A stretch of 64,000 nucleotides of DNA from Granulosicoccus sp045110515 (GCA_045110515.1 JBGCGD010000004.1:1-64000); one strand, 5' to 3'. Shown: positions 33,262-42,208, numbered from the stretch's first letter. Program-made: numbers and translations. Notes: a model not told the origin generated them from the letters alone.

Positions 33262-34479
33262 ATGACTCACCCCGCTACTCCACTCACATTTTCTGGAAAC
33301 TTTACTCAACAGGAAGCCATTCCTGAAGACGCAATATTGGCCGCCGTCGCTGTCATGAAAGGTGGACGATTGCACCGCTACAACGTCGCTAACGCGGAAG
33401 AGGTTTCAGAAACCGCTGCATTGGAAATGGAATACGCGAACTATCAAGATCAGCGCTTCTGTCTGGCTTGTGCATCTGGCGGGTACGCCATCCAGCTAGC
33501 ATTACGCGCAACTGGAATCAAACCGGGTGATCGTGTGCTAACGAATGGTTTTACATTGTCGCCTGTGCCCGGTGCTATTCAAGCCGTGGGTGGAATACCG
33601 GTTCTGGTTGAAACTACCAGTGACTTGGTTATTGACTTAGAGCACTTAGAGCAAGTCATCAAATCATCTGGATCAAAGCTACTTTTGTTATCGCATATGC
33701 GAGGACATTTGGTCGATATGGATGCTCTATGCAAACTCATTGATGCTCACGATGTCACTATGATCGAAGACTGTGCGCATACGATGGGAGCTTCTTTCAA
33801 CGGCATTAAAAGTGGTGCGCATGGTGCGATGGCCTGCTTTAGTAGCCAAACGTATAAACATATTAATTCGGGCGAAGGTGGATTACTCACATCAAACAAT
33901 GAAGAGATGATGGCTAGGGCCATTGTGCTCTCCGGATCCTATATGTTGTTTGAACGCCATGAGGCAGCACCGGGCGCGCATGCCTTTCAAGCACTTAAAC
34001 TTGAAACACCGAATTGCAGTGGGCGAATGGATAATTTAAGAGCAGCTATCCTGCGACCGCAACTACAAAATCTGGATGATAACGGTGTACGTTGGAATCA
34101 GCGCTACGATGCGTTTGCGATAGCATTAAAAGAAAACAGCAACGCCATTGAGCTACCGGCCCGCCACCCGAAAGCCTACGAAGTGCCCAGCTCTATTCAG
34201 TTTAGAATTCCTCATTTTTCAAATGAAGAAAACCAACAGTTTTTAGAGACGTGTGCAGCACGCGGTGTAGATATTAAATGGTTCGGTGCCGAGGAACCCA
34301 AGGCTTACACCAGCCGTTACGATAGCTGGAAATACTTAGAACCAACATCGCTACCCAAAACAGATGAGGTATTAAAACGGCTCTATGATTGCCGCCTTCC
34401 TCTAACCTTTAGCGTAGAAGAATGCGCACTCATCGGCCGAATTGTGGCAGAAGTTACGCAATCAATTACTGGTGATTAA
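33262..34479 (+). CDS. DegT/DnrJ/EryC1/StrS family aminotransferase
   Basis: The ATG at 33262 gives 405 residues; an open extension upstream to 33157 lies within rhomboid. The PLP fold appears as CLACASGGYAIQLALRATGI, GDRVLTNGFTLSPVPGAIQAVGG, TMIEDCAHTMGASFNG with the PLP Asp, and SSQTYKHINSGEGG with the Schiff-base Lys. This family transaminates ketosugars or acts as a dehydratase in sugar and antibiotic pathways, usually within polysaccharide clusters. Here there are no glycosyltransferase or nucleotide-sugar genes, so the substrate is unclear. Its tail overlaps the convergent ArsR-methyltransferase gene by 4 bp. Confidence 0.9.
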   Translation: MTHPATPLTFSGNFTQQEAIPEDAILAAVAVMKGGRLHRYNVANAEEVSETAALEMEYANYQDQRFCLACASGGYAIQLALRATGIKPGDRVLTNGFTLSPVPGAIQAVGGIPVLVETTSDLVIDLEHLEQVIKSSGSKLLLLSHMRGHLVDMDALCKLIDAHDVTMIEDCAHTMGASFNGIKSGAHGAMACFSSQTYKHINSGEGGLLTSNNEEMMARAIVLSGSYMLFERHEAAPGAHAFQALKLETPNCSGRMDNLRAAILRPQLQNLDDNGVRWNQRYDAFAIALKENSNAIELPARHPKAYEVPSSIQFRIPHFSNEENQQFLETCAARGVDIKWFGAEEPKAYTSRYDSWKYLEPTSLPKTDEVLKRLYDCRLPLTFSVEECALIGRIVAEVTQSITGD

Positions 34480-35405
34480 TCTGAGTGGATCCCTTGCCAT
34501 ATCTTAACGGTTAAGGGGTCGCCTGCAAGAGCGTCGGTAGCTCCGACCTCAAGACCTGCCTGTTCCATGGCTTGTATTATTTCTCGATCACTGAAGCCCA
34601 GGCGCTGATGTTTGTGGTCGGTTCGCAGTTGCTCTTCACCATGCGCTGCGAAATCCACAACGATGAGGCGACCGCCCTTTTTTAAGGTTCGCGCAGCTTC
34701 AACTATAACCGCCGTTGGTTCTAGGCTGTAGTGAAGCACCAGATGCAAGGTAGCCAAGTCGACCGTCGCATCGTCAATCGGCATGTTGTACATATCGCCC
34801 TTACGTATATGCACGTGACGATACTCATCACCACCCAGTTGCGTTCGAGCGATGGCCAGCATTTCGCTGTTTAAATCCAGACCGATAGCCCGCTCTGTTT
34901 GGGCTGCGAACAACTCAAGCATGCGTCCAGTTCCAGTACCGATATCCAGATGTGTGCCGATGCGTGTCGGCCCGACCAGCTGCAACAGTTTTGCTTCTAC
35001 GTCTGCTTCAGGGACATGCAATGCACGAATTTTCCCCCAATGCGATGCGTTCTCCTGAAAATAGTTTTCGGCCAATTCAGCACGCTTCTGGCGAATGATG
35101 TCCAATCGGTTCAAATCACGGCTGAGTTCTGTGTCGTTATCCGGCAACAGATCGACGAGCGTTCTGGCGAGGTAGGCTGACTCATCACCATCGGCTATCC
35201 GATAAAAAACCAAAGAGCCTTCGCGAATGCGCGTGAGCAGTCCGGCTTCGACCAAAAGCTTAAGATGCCTAGATACGCGAGGCTGACTCTGGGAGAGAAT
35301 CTGTGTGATTTCGGAGACACTGAGTTCTCCATGAGCACATAGCGCCAGTAATCTAAGTCTTGTCGGCTCACCCGCCGCACGTAGTCCCGCCAGCAATGCT
35401 TCCAT
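34476..35405 (-). CDS. ArsR-type regulator fused to a SAM-dependent methyltransferase
   Basis: The 309-residue protein joins two domains. Residues about 1-90 form an ArsR winged helix (EPTRLRLLALCAHGELSVSE, then LSQSQPRVSRHLKLLVEAGLL and REGSLVFYRIADG). Residues about 145-290 form a class I methyltransferase with HLDIGTGTGRMLELFA as motif I, AIGLDLNSEMLAIA and GGRLIVVDFAAHGEE. Such fusions are often located beside methionine-cycle genes, but none is adjacent here. No Cys metal-binding ELCVC motif is present, so it is not a classical arsenic sensor. SAM or a methylated metabolite may be the effector, by inference. Confidence 0.9.
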   Translation of the reverse strand: MEALLAGLRAAGEPTRLRLLALCAHGELSVSEITQILSQSQPRVSRHLKLLVEAGLLTRIREGSLVFYRIADGDESAYLARTLVDLLPDNDTELSRDLNRLDIIRQKRAELAENYFQENASHWGKIRALHVPEADVEAKLLQLVGPTRIGTHLDIGTGTGRMLELFAAQTERAIGLDLNSEMLAIARTQLGGDEYRHVHIRKGDMYNMPIDDATVDLATLHLVLHYSLEPTAVIVEAARTLKKGGRLIVVDFAAHGEEQLRTDHKHQRLGFSDREIIQAMEQAGLEVGATDALAGDPLTVKIWQGIHSD

Positions 35406-35532
35406 GAGATATAAAGATGTAAGGATACGAAAAATTAGTATGCACTAATAAGCCCAGTATCGCGATTCTAACCGCAGGTTTCAGTTCAAAAAAACCTTTT
35501 GGGAGAGTGCAACTGCCGATATTCGGCAAGAT

Positions 35533-36210
35533 TTATCTCAGTGTGCGCAGTAACCCAGGCAGGGTAAACAATAAGGCGGCTCCGATAACCAGCACACTTT
35601 GCGTCAGCGTGAGCAGCGCCACCCCTCTGGTTGCCGTGAAGTAGCTATCTAACAGAACAAGCAAAAGCAGCAGCAAGGCTGGAATATAAATGCGCCATGA
35701 GCTAACCGGTCTGTTCTCTTTACTTGCGGTAGCTTGCGATTGTTTTGAAAAGATGTTTTCAAAATCGGACTCTACAAAATTATCTGCAGGTTGATTGGCA
35801 TCTGCCAGCATTCGTGCCACTCGAAGCGTATCAAGGTCGGGAAACGTCTTACTGCTCAGGGATGTAAACTCTGTGTTGGAGTTAATTTTATAGAACTGAA
35901 CTTGCTCTGCTTGAGTGGAAGCTCTCATATCAACACGAATAACAAAAGAAGCGATCCCACTGGTGGCAACGCGCTGCGCAAATAGTCGCGTATTTTTTGC
36001 CTTTGCTGCGAATTGCTCCTGATTGACGGCGTCGACGACATCTATCACCGCAAGAGGGGTAGCAGTGTCAGGATCAACAATGACAAAGGACGGAGCTTCT
36101 AGTGAATTACCAGCATCTTTGTAGTGAACGGCAAGCGGCTCGGCATTAAGTAAAATAGAGGCTCTGGGAAACTCTGACTGCAACAAGAAGTTGTATATAA
36201 GGTCGTCCAA
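35533..36210 (-). CDS. Uncharacterised protein with soluble N-terminal domain and two C-terminal TM helices
   Basis: The 225-residue protein is not confidently assigned. The N-terminal part (about 1-135) alternates strands and helices with FVIVDPDTATPLAVIDVVDA and IASFVIRVDMR, a pattern loosely like PD-(D/E)XK nuclease-type domains that start DUF2726-like proteins, but no full active site is seen. Residues 140-170 are a polar linker, and two hydrophobic segments follow (IYIPALLLLLLVLLDSYF and LTQSVLVIGAALLFTLPGLL). The N-terminal domain probably faces the cytoplasm. It stands alone on the minus strand between the ArsR fusion gene and a divergent Ala-rich protein gene. Confidence 0.65.
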   Translation of the reverse strand: MDDLIYNFLLQSEFPRASILLNAEPLAVHYKDAGNSLEAPSFVIVDPDTATPLAVIDVVDAVNQEQFAAKAKNTRLFAQRVATSGIASFVIRVDMRASTQAEQVQFYKINSNTEFTSLSSKTFPDLDTLRVARMLADANQPADNFVESDFENIFSKQSQATASKENRPVSSWRIYIPALLLLLLVLLDSYFTATRGVALLTLTQSVLVIGAALLFTLPGLLRTLR

Positions 36211-36294
36211 CAGATTTGTACCAAAAACGCACTATTGCCCGTAGGGTACGCAGCGCAAAGCAACACGTCAATATAATGTCATACATTGCGTCAT

Positions 36295-36311
36295 AAGTAG
36301 ATCTTCTACTT
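36295..36311. repeat. Perfect 7-bp hairpin in the intergenic gap
   Basis: AAGTAGA at 36295-36301 and TCTACTT at 36305-36311 form a perfect stem with a 3-nt loop in the divergent region upstream of the two-TM protein gene. It may be an operator or a transcript hairpin; nothing decides between them. Confidence 0.35.
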
Positions 36312-36481
36312 TTAACGAAAAAAATACAGTTCACGCAGATTGAAGAGCGACGGATCGTCAAGTACACACAGCTTCAGCCTCGTAAATATCCCAGTTACAC
36401 CCCCTCATTACGTCGAATAACGTAATAAGTGTTAATTAAACGGTGCGAAATCACCGACATGGCCTAATCATTTAAGGTAAT

Positions 36482-36500
36482 TACGATATTTTGTATCGTA
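36482..36500 (+). promoter_or_regulatory. Inverted repeat just before the Ala-rich protein gene
   Basis: TACGATA at 36482-36488 and TATCGTA at 36494-36500 are perfect complements with a 5-nt spacer, ending 23 bp before the ATG and a few bases before the CGGAGG ribosome-binding site. It could be an operator, or a leader hairpin that affects initiation. Confidence 0.45.
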
Positions 36501-36523
36501 CGATTTCACGGAGGTTTCAAATT

Positions 36524-37516
36524 ATGTGGAAAGCCCTAATTCTCATCATCGTTTTAGGTGGCCTGAGTTGGCTAGGCTACGAGCAGTATCAAGAAACGAT
36601 TGCATCGAAAGTTGATGCAACTGAGGGGGACCTCACTGATGCTACAGAGTCGGTAAGTGCGGAGCTAGATAGCGGTATAAACGCTGTTAAATCACAAGCC
36701 GGTGAAGCAGCCGAAAACGCTGCAACTGCAGCTGAAGAAGCCGTATCCGAAACCACGGAAACAACCCACAAAGCCGCTGTACAAGCAAAGGAAGTTGTTT
36801 CGGGTGTCGCTGGTAAAATAAAAGATTCCAGTGCACAGCTTTTAGAGACCGTTAAACACAAAGCTAGCGATGCCACAGAAGCTGCCGGGGTAATGGCAAA
36901 AGAGGCTAAAGAGAAACTAACGGCGGCGAAAGACAATCTACTTAACTCTGGCGAAAATACTTCAGAAGCTGCCCAGGACGCTGCACAGGACGCTGCACAG
37001 GACCCTGCACAGGACGCTGCACAGGACCCTGTAGGCGATTTAGCGGACGGAGCCGCCGACATCAGTGATACGGCCTCTGAGACGCTAAAAAACGCTACTG
37101 ACGAAGCTACAGTTAGCATCACCGGTATTGGCAACAAGATCAAAGATGCGGTTAGCGGCGATACAGAAACGAACAGCGACGAGAGTCTTAAACCACTTAG
37201 CCTAAGCGGAATCAGCCGAGGTATCGGCAGTGCCATTGGCTCAACCAGCAGCTTGCTTAGCGGCGTCACCGATGAAGCAAGCGCGCTAAACGCAAAATCA
37301 AAGCTAGATGGCGTAAGCGAAAAACTCAAAGTCGTTGCCGCTCAATTGGGCTCTGTCCCAGACATGGCAAAGGCGCCGCTGGCAAAATTGGTTAACAGTG
37401 GCCTTGAGAGAATCAAACCACTCGCAGACAAAGCGTTATCTTACGAAGGCGTTAGCGGGATCCTGCAACCCGCACTGGATTCAGTCACAGGAACTCTGTC
37501 TGAAGTTAGTCAGTAA
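36524..37516 (+). CDS. Membrane-anchored Ala/Glu/Ser-rich helical protein
   Basis: The ATG at 36524, 7 bp after a strong CGGAGG site, gives 330 residues; an in-frame start at 36491 has no such site. Residues 4-20 (ALILIIVLGGLSWLGY) are a membrane anchor. The remainder is predicted amphipathic helix rich in Ala, Glu, Lys, Thr and Asp, of the kind seen in YtxH, apolipoprotein-like and LEA-like proteins, with units such as EEAVSETTETTHKAAVQAKE. Residues about 149-168 come from a 12-bp tandem repeat. It probably lies in the periplasm or at the membrane surface; stress protection is one possibility but no function is demonstrated. Confidence 0.75.
   Translation: MWKALILIIVLGGLSWLGYEQYQETIASKVDATEGDLTDATESVSAELDSGINAVKSQAGEAAENAATAAEEAVSETTETTHKAAVQAKEVVSGVAGKIKDSSAQLLETVKHKASDATEAAGVMAKEAKEKLTAAKDNLLNSGENTSEAAQDAAQDAAQDPAQDAAQDPVGDLADGAADISDTASETLKNATDEATVSITGIGNKIKDAVSGDTETNSDESLKPLSLSGISRGIGSAIGSTSSLLSGVTDEASALNAKSKLDGVSEKLKVVAAQLGSVPDMAKAPLAKLVNSGLERIKPLADKALSYEGVSGILQPALDSVTGTLSEVSQ
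36968..37027 (+). repeat. Five 12-bp tandem repeats within the Ala-rich protein gene
   Basis: The unit GCTGCACAGGAC occurs five times in a row with single-base variants, beginning GCTGCCCAGGAC at 36968. It encodes alternating AAQD/PAQD tetrapeptides. Because 12 is a multiple of three, copy number could change without breaking the frame. Confidence 0.85.
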
Positions 37517-37523
37517 CGTGTGT

Positions 37524-38168
37524 TTAAAGGGTATCCCTTAACTCTTCATAACTGACCTGCACATGCTGCTGGAACGCAACACGCTCAGAAATTAATGAGT
37601 AGTAGCGTTCCAGATTAGGCAACTTCTTGCGTTCGATTTTGATATCAAAGTAGCGATACAAACAGTGTGCGAATTGCACATCTGCTAATGTGAAATCATT
37701 GCCCGCGATATAGAGATTCGTGCTCAGCTGTTCATCGGCAATGGTCAAAAATCTCGTCAAATAGGATACGGCTGCATTTATCGCATCCGGATCACGGCGA
37801 GAGCTCGGTGTTCTGACCACTCGCCAAAACACGGGAGAAGTAAACTCCAAAGCGATATTGATTTTCGCCCACTCAGCCCACTGATCGACCCGCACTCTCT
37901 CCACCCGATCAGATGGCCAAAACGGATCATCGCCATACTGATTGGCTAGATAGCGCAAGATTGCACCCGATTCCCAGATGGGCGTGTTGCCGCCGTCCTG
38001 CAACGTAGGCACCCTGCCATTGGGGTTCATGGCTCGATACTCGGGGGTGTCTACAACACCGTAGCTTAACCCAGCATCGAGTCGTGAATAATCAAGGTCC
38101 AGTTCAGCCAGACACCACATGACTGCCTGAACGTTTGACGACGATTTTCGCCCCCAGACCTTGATCAT
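37524..38168 (-). CDS. Glutathione S-transferase family protein
   Basis: The 214-residue protein shows the thioredoxin-like N-terminal half with KVWGRKSSSNVQAVMWCLAE, NGRVPTLQDG and the glutathione-binding IWESGAILRYLANQYG, followed by an all-helical domain ending in the N-capping region FTLADVQFAHCLYRYF. The Ser of RKSSSNVQ is in the catalytic position. It lies 24 bp downstream of the Tpa-like transaminase gene on the same strand, so they may share a transcript. The substrate is unknown. Confidence 0.92.
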   Translation of the reverse strand: MIKVWGRKSSSNVQAVMWCLAELDLDYSRLDAGLSYGVVDTPEYRAMNPNGRVPTLQDGGNTPIWESGAILRYLANQYGDDPFWPSDRVERVRVDQWAEWAKINIALEFTSPVFWRVVRTPSSRRDPDAINAAVSYLTRFLTIADEQLSTNLYIAGNDFTLADVQFAHCLYRYFDIKIERKKLPNLERYYSLISERVAFQQHVQVSYEELRDTL

Positions 38169-38192
38169 TCACTCGATCCTGACACTGAGCTA

Positions 38193-39575
38193 TTAGATGT
38201 TGGCGTGTCGCTCCATCGCATTATCGATAGCCTGTACTATTTCATCGATGTCAGACTCTTTGCAGATCAATGCAGGGCTCAAACATACGGTGTTGTTAAG
38301 ACCTGTGAGGCTTCGATTTGTACGGCCGATAACAACGCCTTGTTCCATACAATCGGCTGCTATGGACATTAGCATTTGCTCATCGACTGGCTCTTTTGTC
38401 TGACGGTCTTTTACAAGTTCAAAGCCACAGAACAAACCTTTACCACGAACGTCACCAATCACTTTGTATTTGTTCTGCAAGCCACGGAGCTTCTCCATGA
38501 GGTATTCACCCATCTTTTCCGTGTTCTCTAAAAGGTTTTCTTCTTCAATGATACGCATTGTTTCAAGGGCCGCTGCGGGACCTGCTGCACAACCGCCAAA
38601 CGTACTGATGTCGCGGAAATAGCTCATTGAGTCGTTGCTCTTCTTGAACTGATTAAATACTTCCTCTGTTGTGACGGTACATGCAATGGCAGCGTAGCCA
38701 CTTGCGACCCCTTTCGCCATGGTGACAATGTCCGGCTTTATGCCGTAGTGCTGATAACCAAACCACTTACCGGTACGACCGAGCCCACACACAACTTCAT
38801 CGATGTGCAACAAAACACCGTACTTCTTGCAAATTTCCTGAACAGTCTCCCAGTAACCTTCCGGAGGAGTGATAACACCACCGCCAGCAGTTATGGGCTC
38901 CAGTACAATCGAACCCACCGTATCAGGGTCTTCACGAAGAATGACATTTTCTATTTCACGCGCGATCTTTACACCGTAGTCAGAATCGTCCGGAAACTGG
39001 CTTCGATATTCACTGCAATGAGGAACTTCGACAAACCCTGGTGTAAACGGGCCGTATTGATCACGCCTTTCGTTTTGTCCGCATGAGGACAAAGCGGTGA
39101 TAGTGGTGCCGTGATAATCACGGTCACGGTACAGAATTTTGTGCTTCTTACCGTCGTTTTGCATCGCAGCAATTTGTCGAACGATTTTATAACCCTTTTC
39201 GTTAGCTTCCGAGCCAGAGTTCGAGTAGTAAACACGACTCATGCCCGGCATTTTTGATATGAGTCGCTCGGCGTATTTGATGCCCGGCACGTTGCCGGCA
39301 GAGCCTGCGAAGTAGCACATCTCGACCAATTGGTCGCGGACTGCGTTGGCGATACTTTCACGGCCATAGCCAAGATTGACTGTCCATACGGCACCCGATA
39401 CTGCATCTAGGTGCTCTTTACCATTCTGGTCCCAGATACGCATACCGTCGCCTTTGACGATAACCAAGGGGTCCTTCTCCTCAAGCGGCTTGTGAGGTGT
39501 CAGGTGATGCCATACGTGAGATCGGTCCATTTCAATCAGATCCGACATATTCACGTTTTCTGTAGGCTTGTTCAT
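38193..39575 (-). CDS. tpa: Class III aminotransferase, probable taurine-pyruvate aminotransferase
   Basis: The 460-residue PLP enzyme has YYSNSGSEANEKGYKIVRQI, ILYRDRDYHGTTITALSSCG, LLHIDEVVCGLGRTGKWFGY (Asp259) and the PLP Lys288 in VTMAKGVASGYAAIACT. Several stretches, such as HVWHHLTPHK near the start and SYFRDISTFGGCAAGP, closely match remembered Tpa sequences, enzymes that deaminate taurine to sulfoacetaldehyde with pyruvate as acceptor. Other beta-alanine or omega-amino acid transaminases share much of this. No sulfoacetaldehyde acetyltransferase (xsc), taurine transporter or ald gene is adjacent, so the role needs other loci. Confidence 0.75.
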   Translation of the reverse strand: MNKPTENVNMSDLIEMDRSHVWHHLTPHKPLEEKDPLVIVKGDGMRIWDQNGKEHLDAVSGAVWTVNLGYGRESIANAVRDQLVEMCYFAGSAGNVPGIKYAERLISKMPGMSRVYYSNSGSEANEKGYKIVRQIAAMQNDGKKHKILYRDRDYHGTTITALSSCGQNERRDQYGPFTPGFVEVPHCSEYRSQFPDDSDYGVKIAREIENVILREDPDTVGSIVLEPITAGGGVITPPEGYWETVQEICKKYGVLLHIDEVVCGLGRTGKWFGYQHYGIKPDIVTMAKGVASGYAAIACTVTTEEVFNQFKKSNDSMSYFRDISTFGGCAAGPAAALETMRIIEEENLLENTEKMGEYLMEKLRGLQNKYKVIGDVRGKGLFCGFELVKDRQTKEPVDEQMLMSIAADCMEQGVVIGRTNRSLTGLNNTVCLSPALICKESDIDEIVQAIDNAMERHANI

Positions 39576-39727
39576 AGCAATTACTCCCGCGGTTCTAGGT
39601 TTACGTCCAACTGTCCTGCTTCAGTGCCAGCACAGGTCGTAGCCATGCCTATTAAAAGGCGATTACAATGGTGCGTGACTATGGGGTAGTAGTACCAAGA
39701 GCATACAGGGCCAGCAAATAAACGAAA

Positions 39728-40750
39728 GTGATACCAGTAAGCGTACCTTTACACAGAATAGACCATTGGACGGGGTGCGGCCTCAATAGGCCTGAGTGCG
39801 TTATCGCCCATGCATCAGGGCTTCTTTTAGTCCCAAACTGGTCAATGAGCGGTGGTATCAGCCTTATTTCGCCCTCAGGTGACACTCATCACATTTTAAA
39901 CAATGCCGGGGGAGACATCCGCCCAAATGGAATCGCGCTGGAAAACGGCGGAACCGTGCTGCTTGCGCACATGGGCGATACTGAAGGTGGAATCTACAGG
40001 CTTCATCCGGACGGCAAACTCAATCCGGTGGCACTGAGCGTTGAAGGGCAAGCAATGCCACCGACGAATTTCGTCGTTCAGGACAACACAGGACGAATCT
40101 GGATAACGGTCAGCACGCGAAAAACACCCCGTGCATCCGACTACCGGGCTGGCGCAAAAACGGGATTTATCGCTGTCGTTGAACCCGGTAAAACCGATGC
40201 CCGAATAGTGGCCGACGGGCTTGGTTACACTAACGAGTGTGTCATTGACGAGGCACGCGGTGAACTTTGGGTTAATGAAACATTTGCAAGGCGTGTGACT
40301 CGCTATCAATTGAATGGTTTTGAATCAAACGAGGTATACCTGTCGAAGCCGTCAGTTGTCTGTGAGTTTGATGCAGGCACCTATCCTGACGGTATCGCCT
40401 TAGACACCGAGGGACATGCTTGGATTACCAGCATCGTTAGCAACCGAATAATCAGGGTATCTCCAGAGGGCCTGCAAACACTCATGTTCGAAGACTGCGA
40501 TGAAGAACATCTTCGTTGGACTGAAGCGGCCTATAAAAGCCATTCACTTGGACGAGAACATTTGGACAATGCCAAGGGTGAGGCAATGAAGAACGTTTCT
40601 AATCTTGCCTTTGGCGGTCGGGACTTAAAGACATTGTATATAGGCAACTTACTGGGAGACACCCTGCCTGTTTTTAAACAAGAGATATCCGGACATGCCA
40701 TGTCCCACTGGAACGTACCGTTAGGTAACCTCGAGCAATTCCTAGATTGA
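39728..40750 (+). CDS. SMP-30/gluconolactonase family protein
   Basis: The 340-residue protein is a six-bladed propeller hydrolase of the SMP-30 type, which opens sugar lactones using a divalent metal. Features are NAGGDIRPNGIALENGG, GRIWITVSTRKTPRASDYRA, GLGYTNECVIDEARGELWVN and AGTYPDGIALDTEGHAWITS, the last two with the metal-binding Asn and Asp. It starts with GTG and has no signal peptide. It is followed 71 bp later by a beta-decarboxylating dehydrogenase, suggesting a small sugar-acid or hydroxy-acid pathway. Confidence 0.88.
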   Translation: MIPVSVPLHRIDHWTGCGLNRPECVIAHASGLLLVPNWSMSGGISLISPSGDTHHILNNAGGDIRPNGIALENGGTVLLAHMGDTEGGIYRLHPDGKLNPVALSVEGQAMPPTNFVVQDNTGRIWITVSTRKTPRASDYRAGAKTGFIAVVEPGKTDARIVADGLGYTNECVIDEARGELWVNETFARRVTRYQLNGFESNEVYLSKPSVVCEFDAGTYPDGIALDTEGHAWITSIVSNRIIRVSPEGLQTLMFEDCDEEHLRWTEAAYKSHSLGREHLDNAKGEAMKNVSNLAFGGRDLKTLYIGNLLGDTLPVFKQEISGHAMSHWNVPLGNLEQFLD

Positions 40751-40821
40751 GCATTAACGTCCGCGCTTACCTTTAAATAAAGCAGCAAGCTTTAGCCATC
40801 ATAGAGAATTTAATTTTAACC

Positions 40822-41949
40822 ATGAGCAAACAGTTTCAAATCGCGGTTTTCGAGGGAGACGGTATCGGCCCTGAAATTACCCAACCTTGCTGCGAGCTTA
40901 TGAATAAAGCTTGCCAACGCATATCAGAAGCCGATCCTGAAAATGCGATAACGCTGGCTATGACGTCTTTGGCTGCGGGAGCAAAAGCGTACCAGTCACT
41001 AGGCGATGCCCTTCCTAAAGATTCCGTAGAACAAGCCAGAGCAGCGGACGCTATTCTACTCTCTGCAATGGGTGATCCAGAAATAAGATACCCCGATGGC
41101 ACCGAGCTCACACCTCAAATAGACTTACGTTTCGAACTAGGTTTATTTGCTGGTATCCGTCCAATACGTAGTATCCCGGGAGTCCCTAGCCCACTTTCCG
41201 ATGAGCGAGCTAAGCGCATCGATTTCGTCCTTGTTAGAGAATCGATAGAGGGTCTCTTCGCACCACAAGCACCGTCAAAAATGATCGGTGATGAACAAGC
41301 CGAGGAGACACTTGTTATTACACGTGCCGTCAGCGAAAAATTATTCGATGCAACATTCGCTCTTGCCAAGCAAAGAAATGCCAAACGCATCACCTGTATT
41401 GACAAAGCCAACGTCTTTCCTGCTTTCGCCTTTTTTAGAAAAATTTTTTATGAGGCAGCGACAAGACATACAAATACACAAGTAGCTAGTGCGCAGCCCA
41501 TCATTGATCATGCCTATGTCGACATCATGTCTCTTAACTTACTGACACGCCCCTGGGACTATGATGTGATGGTGACTGAGAACATGTTTGGCGATATTTT
41601 ATCTGACTTGGCCGCAGGGCTTATCGGTGGAATGGGCTATGCGCCGTCGGCGGACATCGGAGATTCAAACGCAGTATTTCAACCGTGCCATGGCAGCGCC
41701 CCTGACATAGCCGGTAAAGGGCTGGCAAATCCAACGGCTATGTTCTTATCCGGTGCAATGTTACTGGAGTGGTTGGCAGAGACCCACCAATGCGAGGCCG
41801 CGGCTCGGGCTGGCAAGCTAATCGTTGACGCCGTCGACAACGCCTTTGCAACGGGTGATCTAAAAACAGTTGAACTCGGTGGGCATTCAAGACTTAATGA
41901 CGTCTATGAGGCCGTAGACGGAGCACTCGATAGCATCACCTTGGCTTAG
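40822..41949 (+). CDS. Isopropylmalate/tartrate dehydrogenase family (beta-decarboxylating) enzyme
   Basis: The 375-residue protein belongs to the isocitrate/isopropylmalate dehydrogenase fold: VFEGDGIGPEITQP, LFAGIRPIRSIPG with the substrate Arg residues, CIDKANVFPAF with the catalytic Lys, MVTENMFGDILSDLAAGLIG with metal Asp residues, and FQPCHGSAPDIAGKGLANP for NAD binding. The stretch VRESIEGLF differs from the LeuB specificity loop (VRELTGG), so LeuB identity is doubtful and a tartrate- or malate-type substrate is more likely. No leuA, leuC or leuD gene is present. It follows the SMP-30 gene and may work with it. Confidence 0.85.
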   Translation: MSKQFQIAVFEGDGIGPEITQPCCELMNKACQRISEADPENAITLAMTSLAAGAKAYQSLGDALPKDSVEQARAADAILLSAMGDPEIRYPDGTELTPQIDLRFELGLFAGIRPIRSIPGVPSPLSDERAKRIDFVLVRESIEGLFAPQAPSKMIGDEQAEETLVITRAVSEKLFDATFALAKQRNAKRITCIDKANVFPAFAFFRKIFYEAATRHTNTQVASAQPIIDHAYVDIMSLNLLTRPWDYDVMVTENMFGDILSDLAAGLIGGMGYAPSADIGDSNAVFQPCHGSAPDIAGKGLANPTAMFLSGAMLLEWLAETHQCEAAARAGKLIVDAVDNAFATGDLKTVELGGHSRLNDVYEAVDGALDSITLA

Positions 41950-42208
41950 CGCTGACGAAAGTCAAACTTATGCAACCTCCGGGCAGCGATACACTCACTG
42001 AAGGTAAGACATCAATCGAGTGGCGCGAAAGTGATTGGAATTCCGTGAAAGGCCGCTCACTTCTCTTTAGCTGACGTTCAGCATGCGCCAGAGGTAGCCA
42101 TCGGGGTATATCGTTTACATCTCGGTTCAAATTTCCACAGCAAATACGCAGTGATCAGAACACATTGCTTTACAATGTTAAGCGCACGGTCAAACGGGTC
42201 CAACTGAA

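Noticed and set aside
36589..37329. 246-codon minus-strand frame inside the Ala-rich protein gene
   Set aside because: It is a compositional shadow of the repeat-rich plus-strand gene, with no ribosome site or recognisable domain.
40822..41949. Annotation as LeuB
   Set aside because: The specificity loop and the absence of other leu genes argue against it, although the fold is the same.
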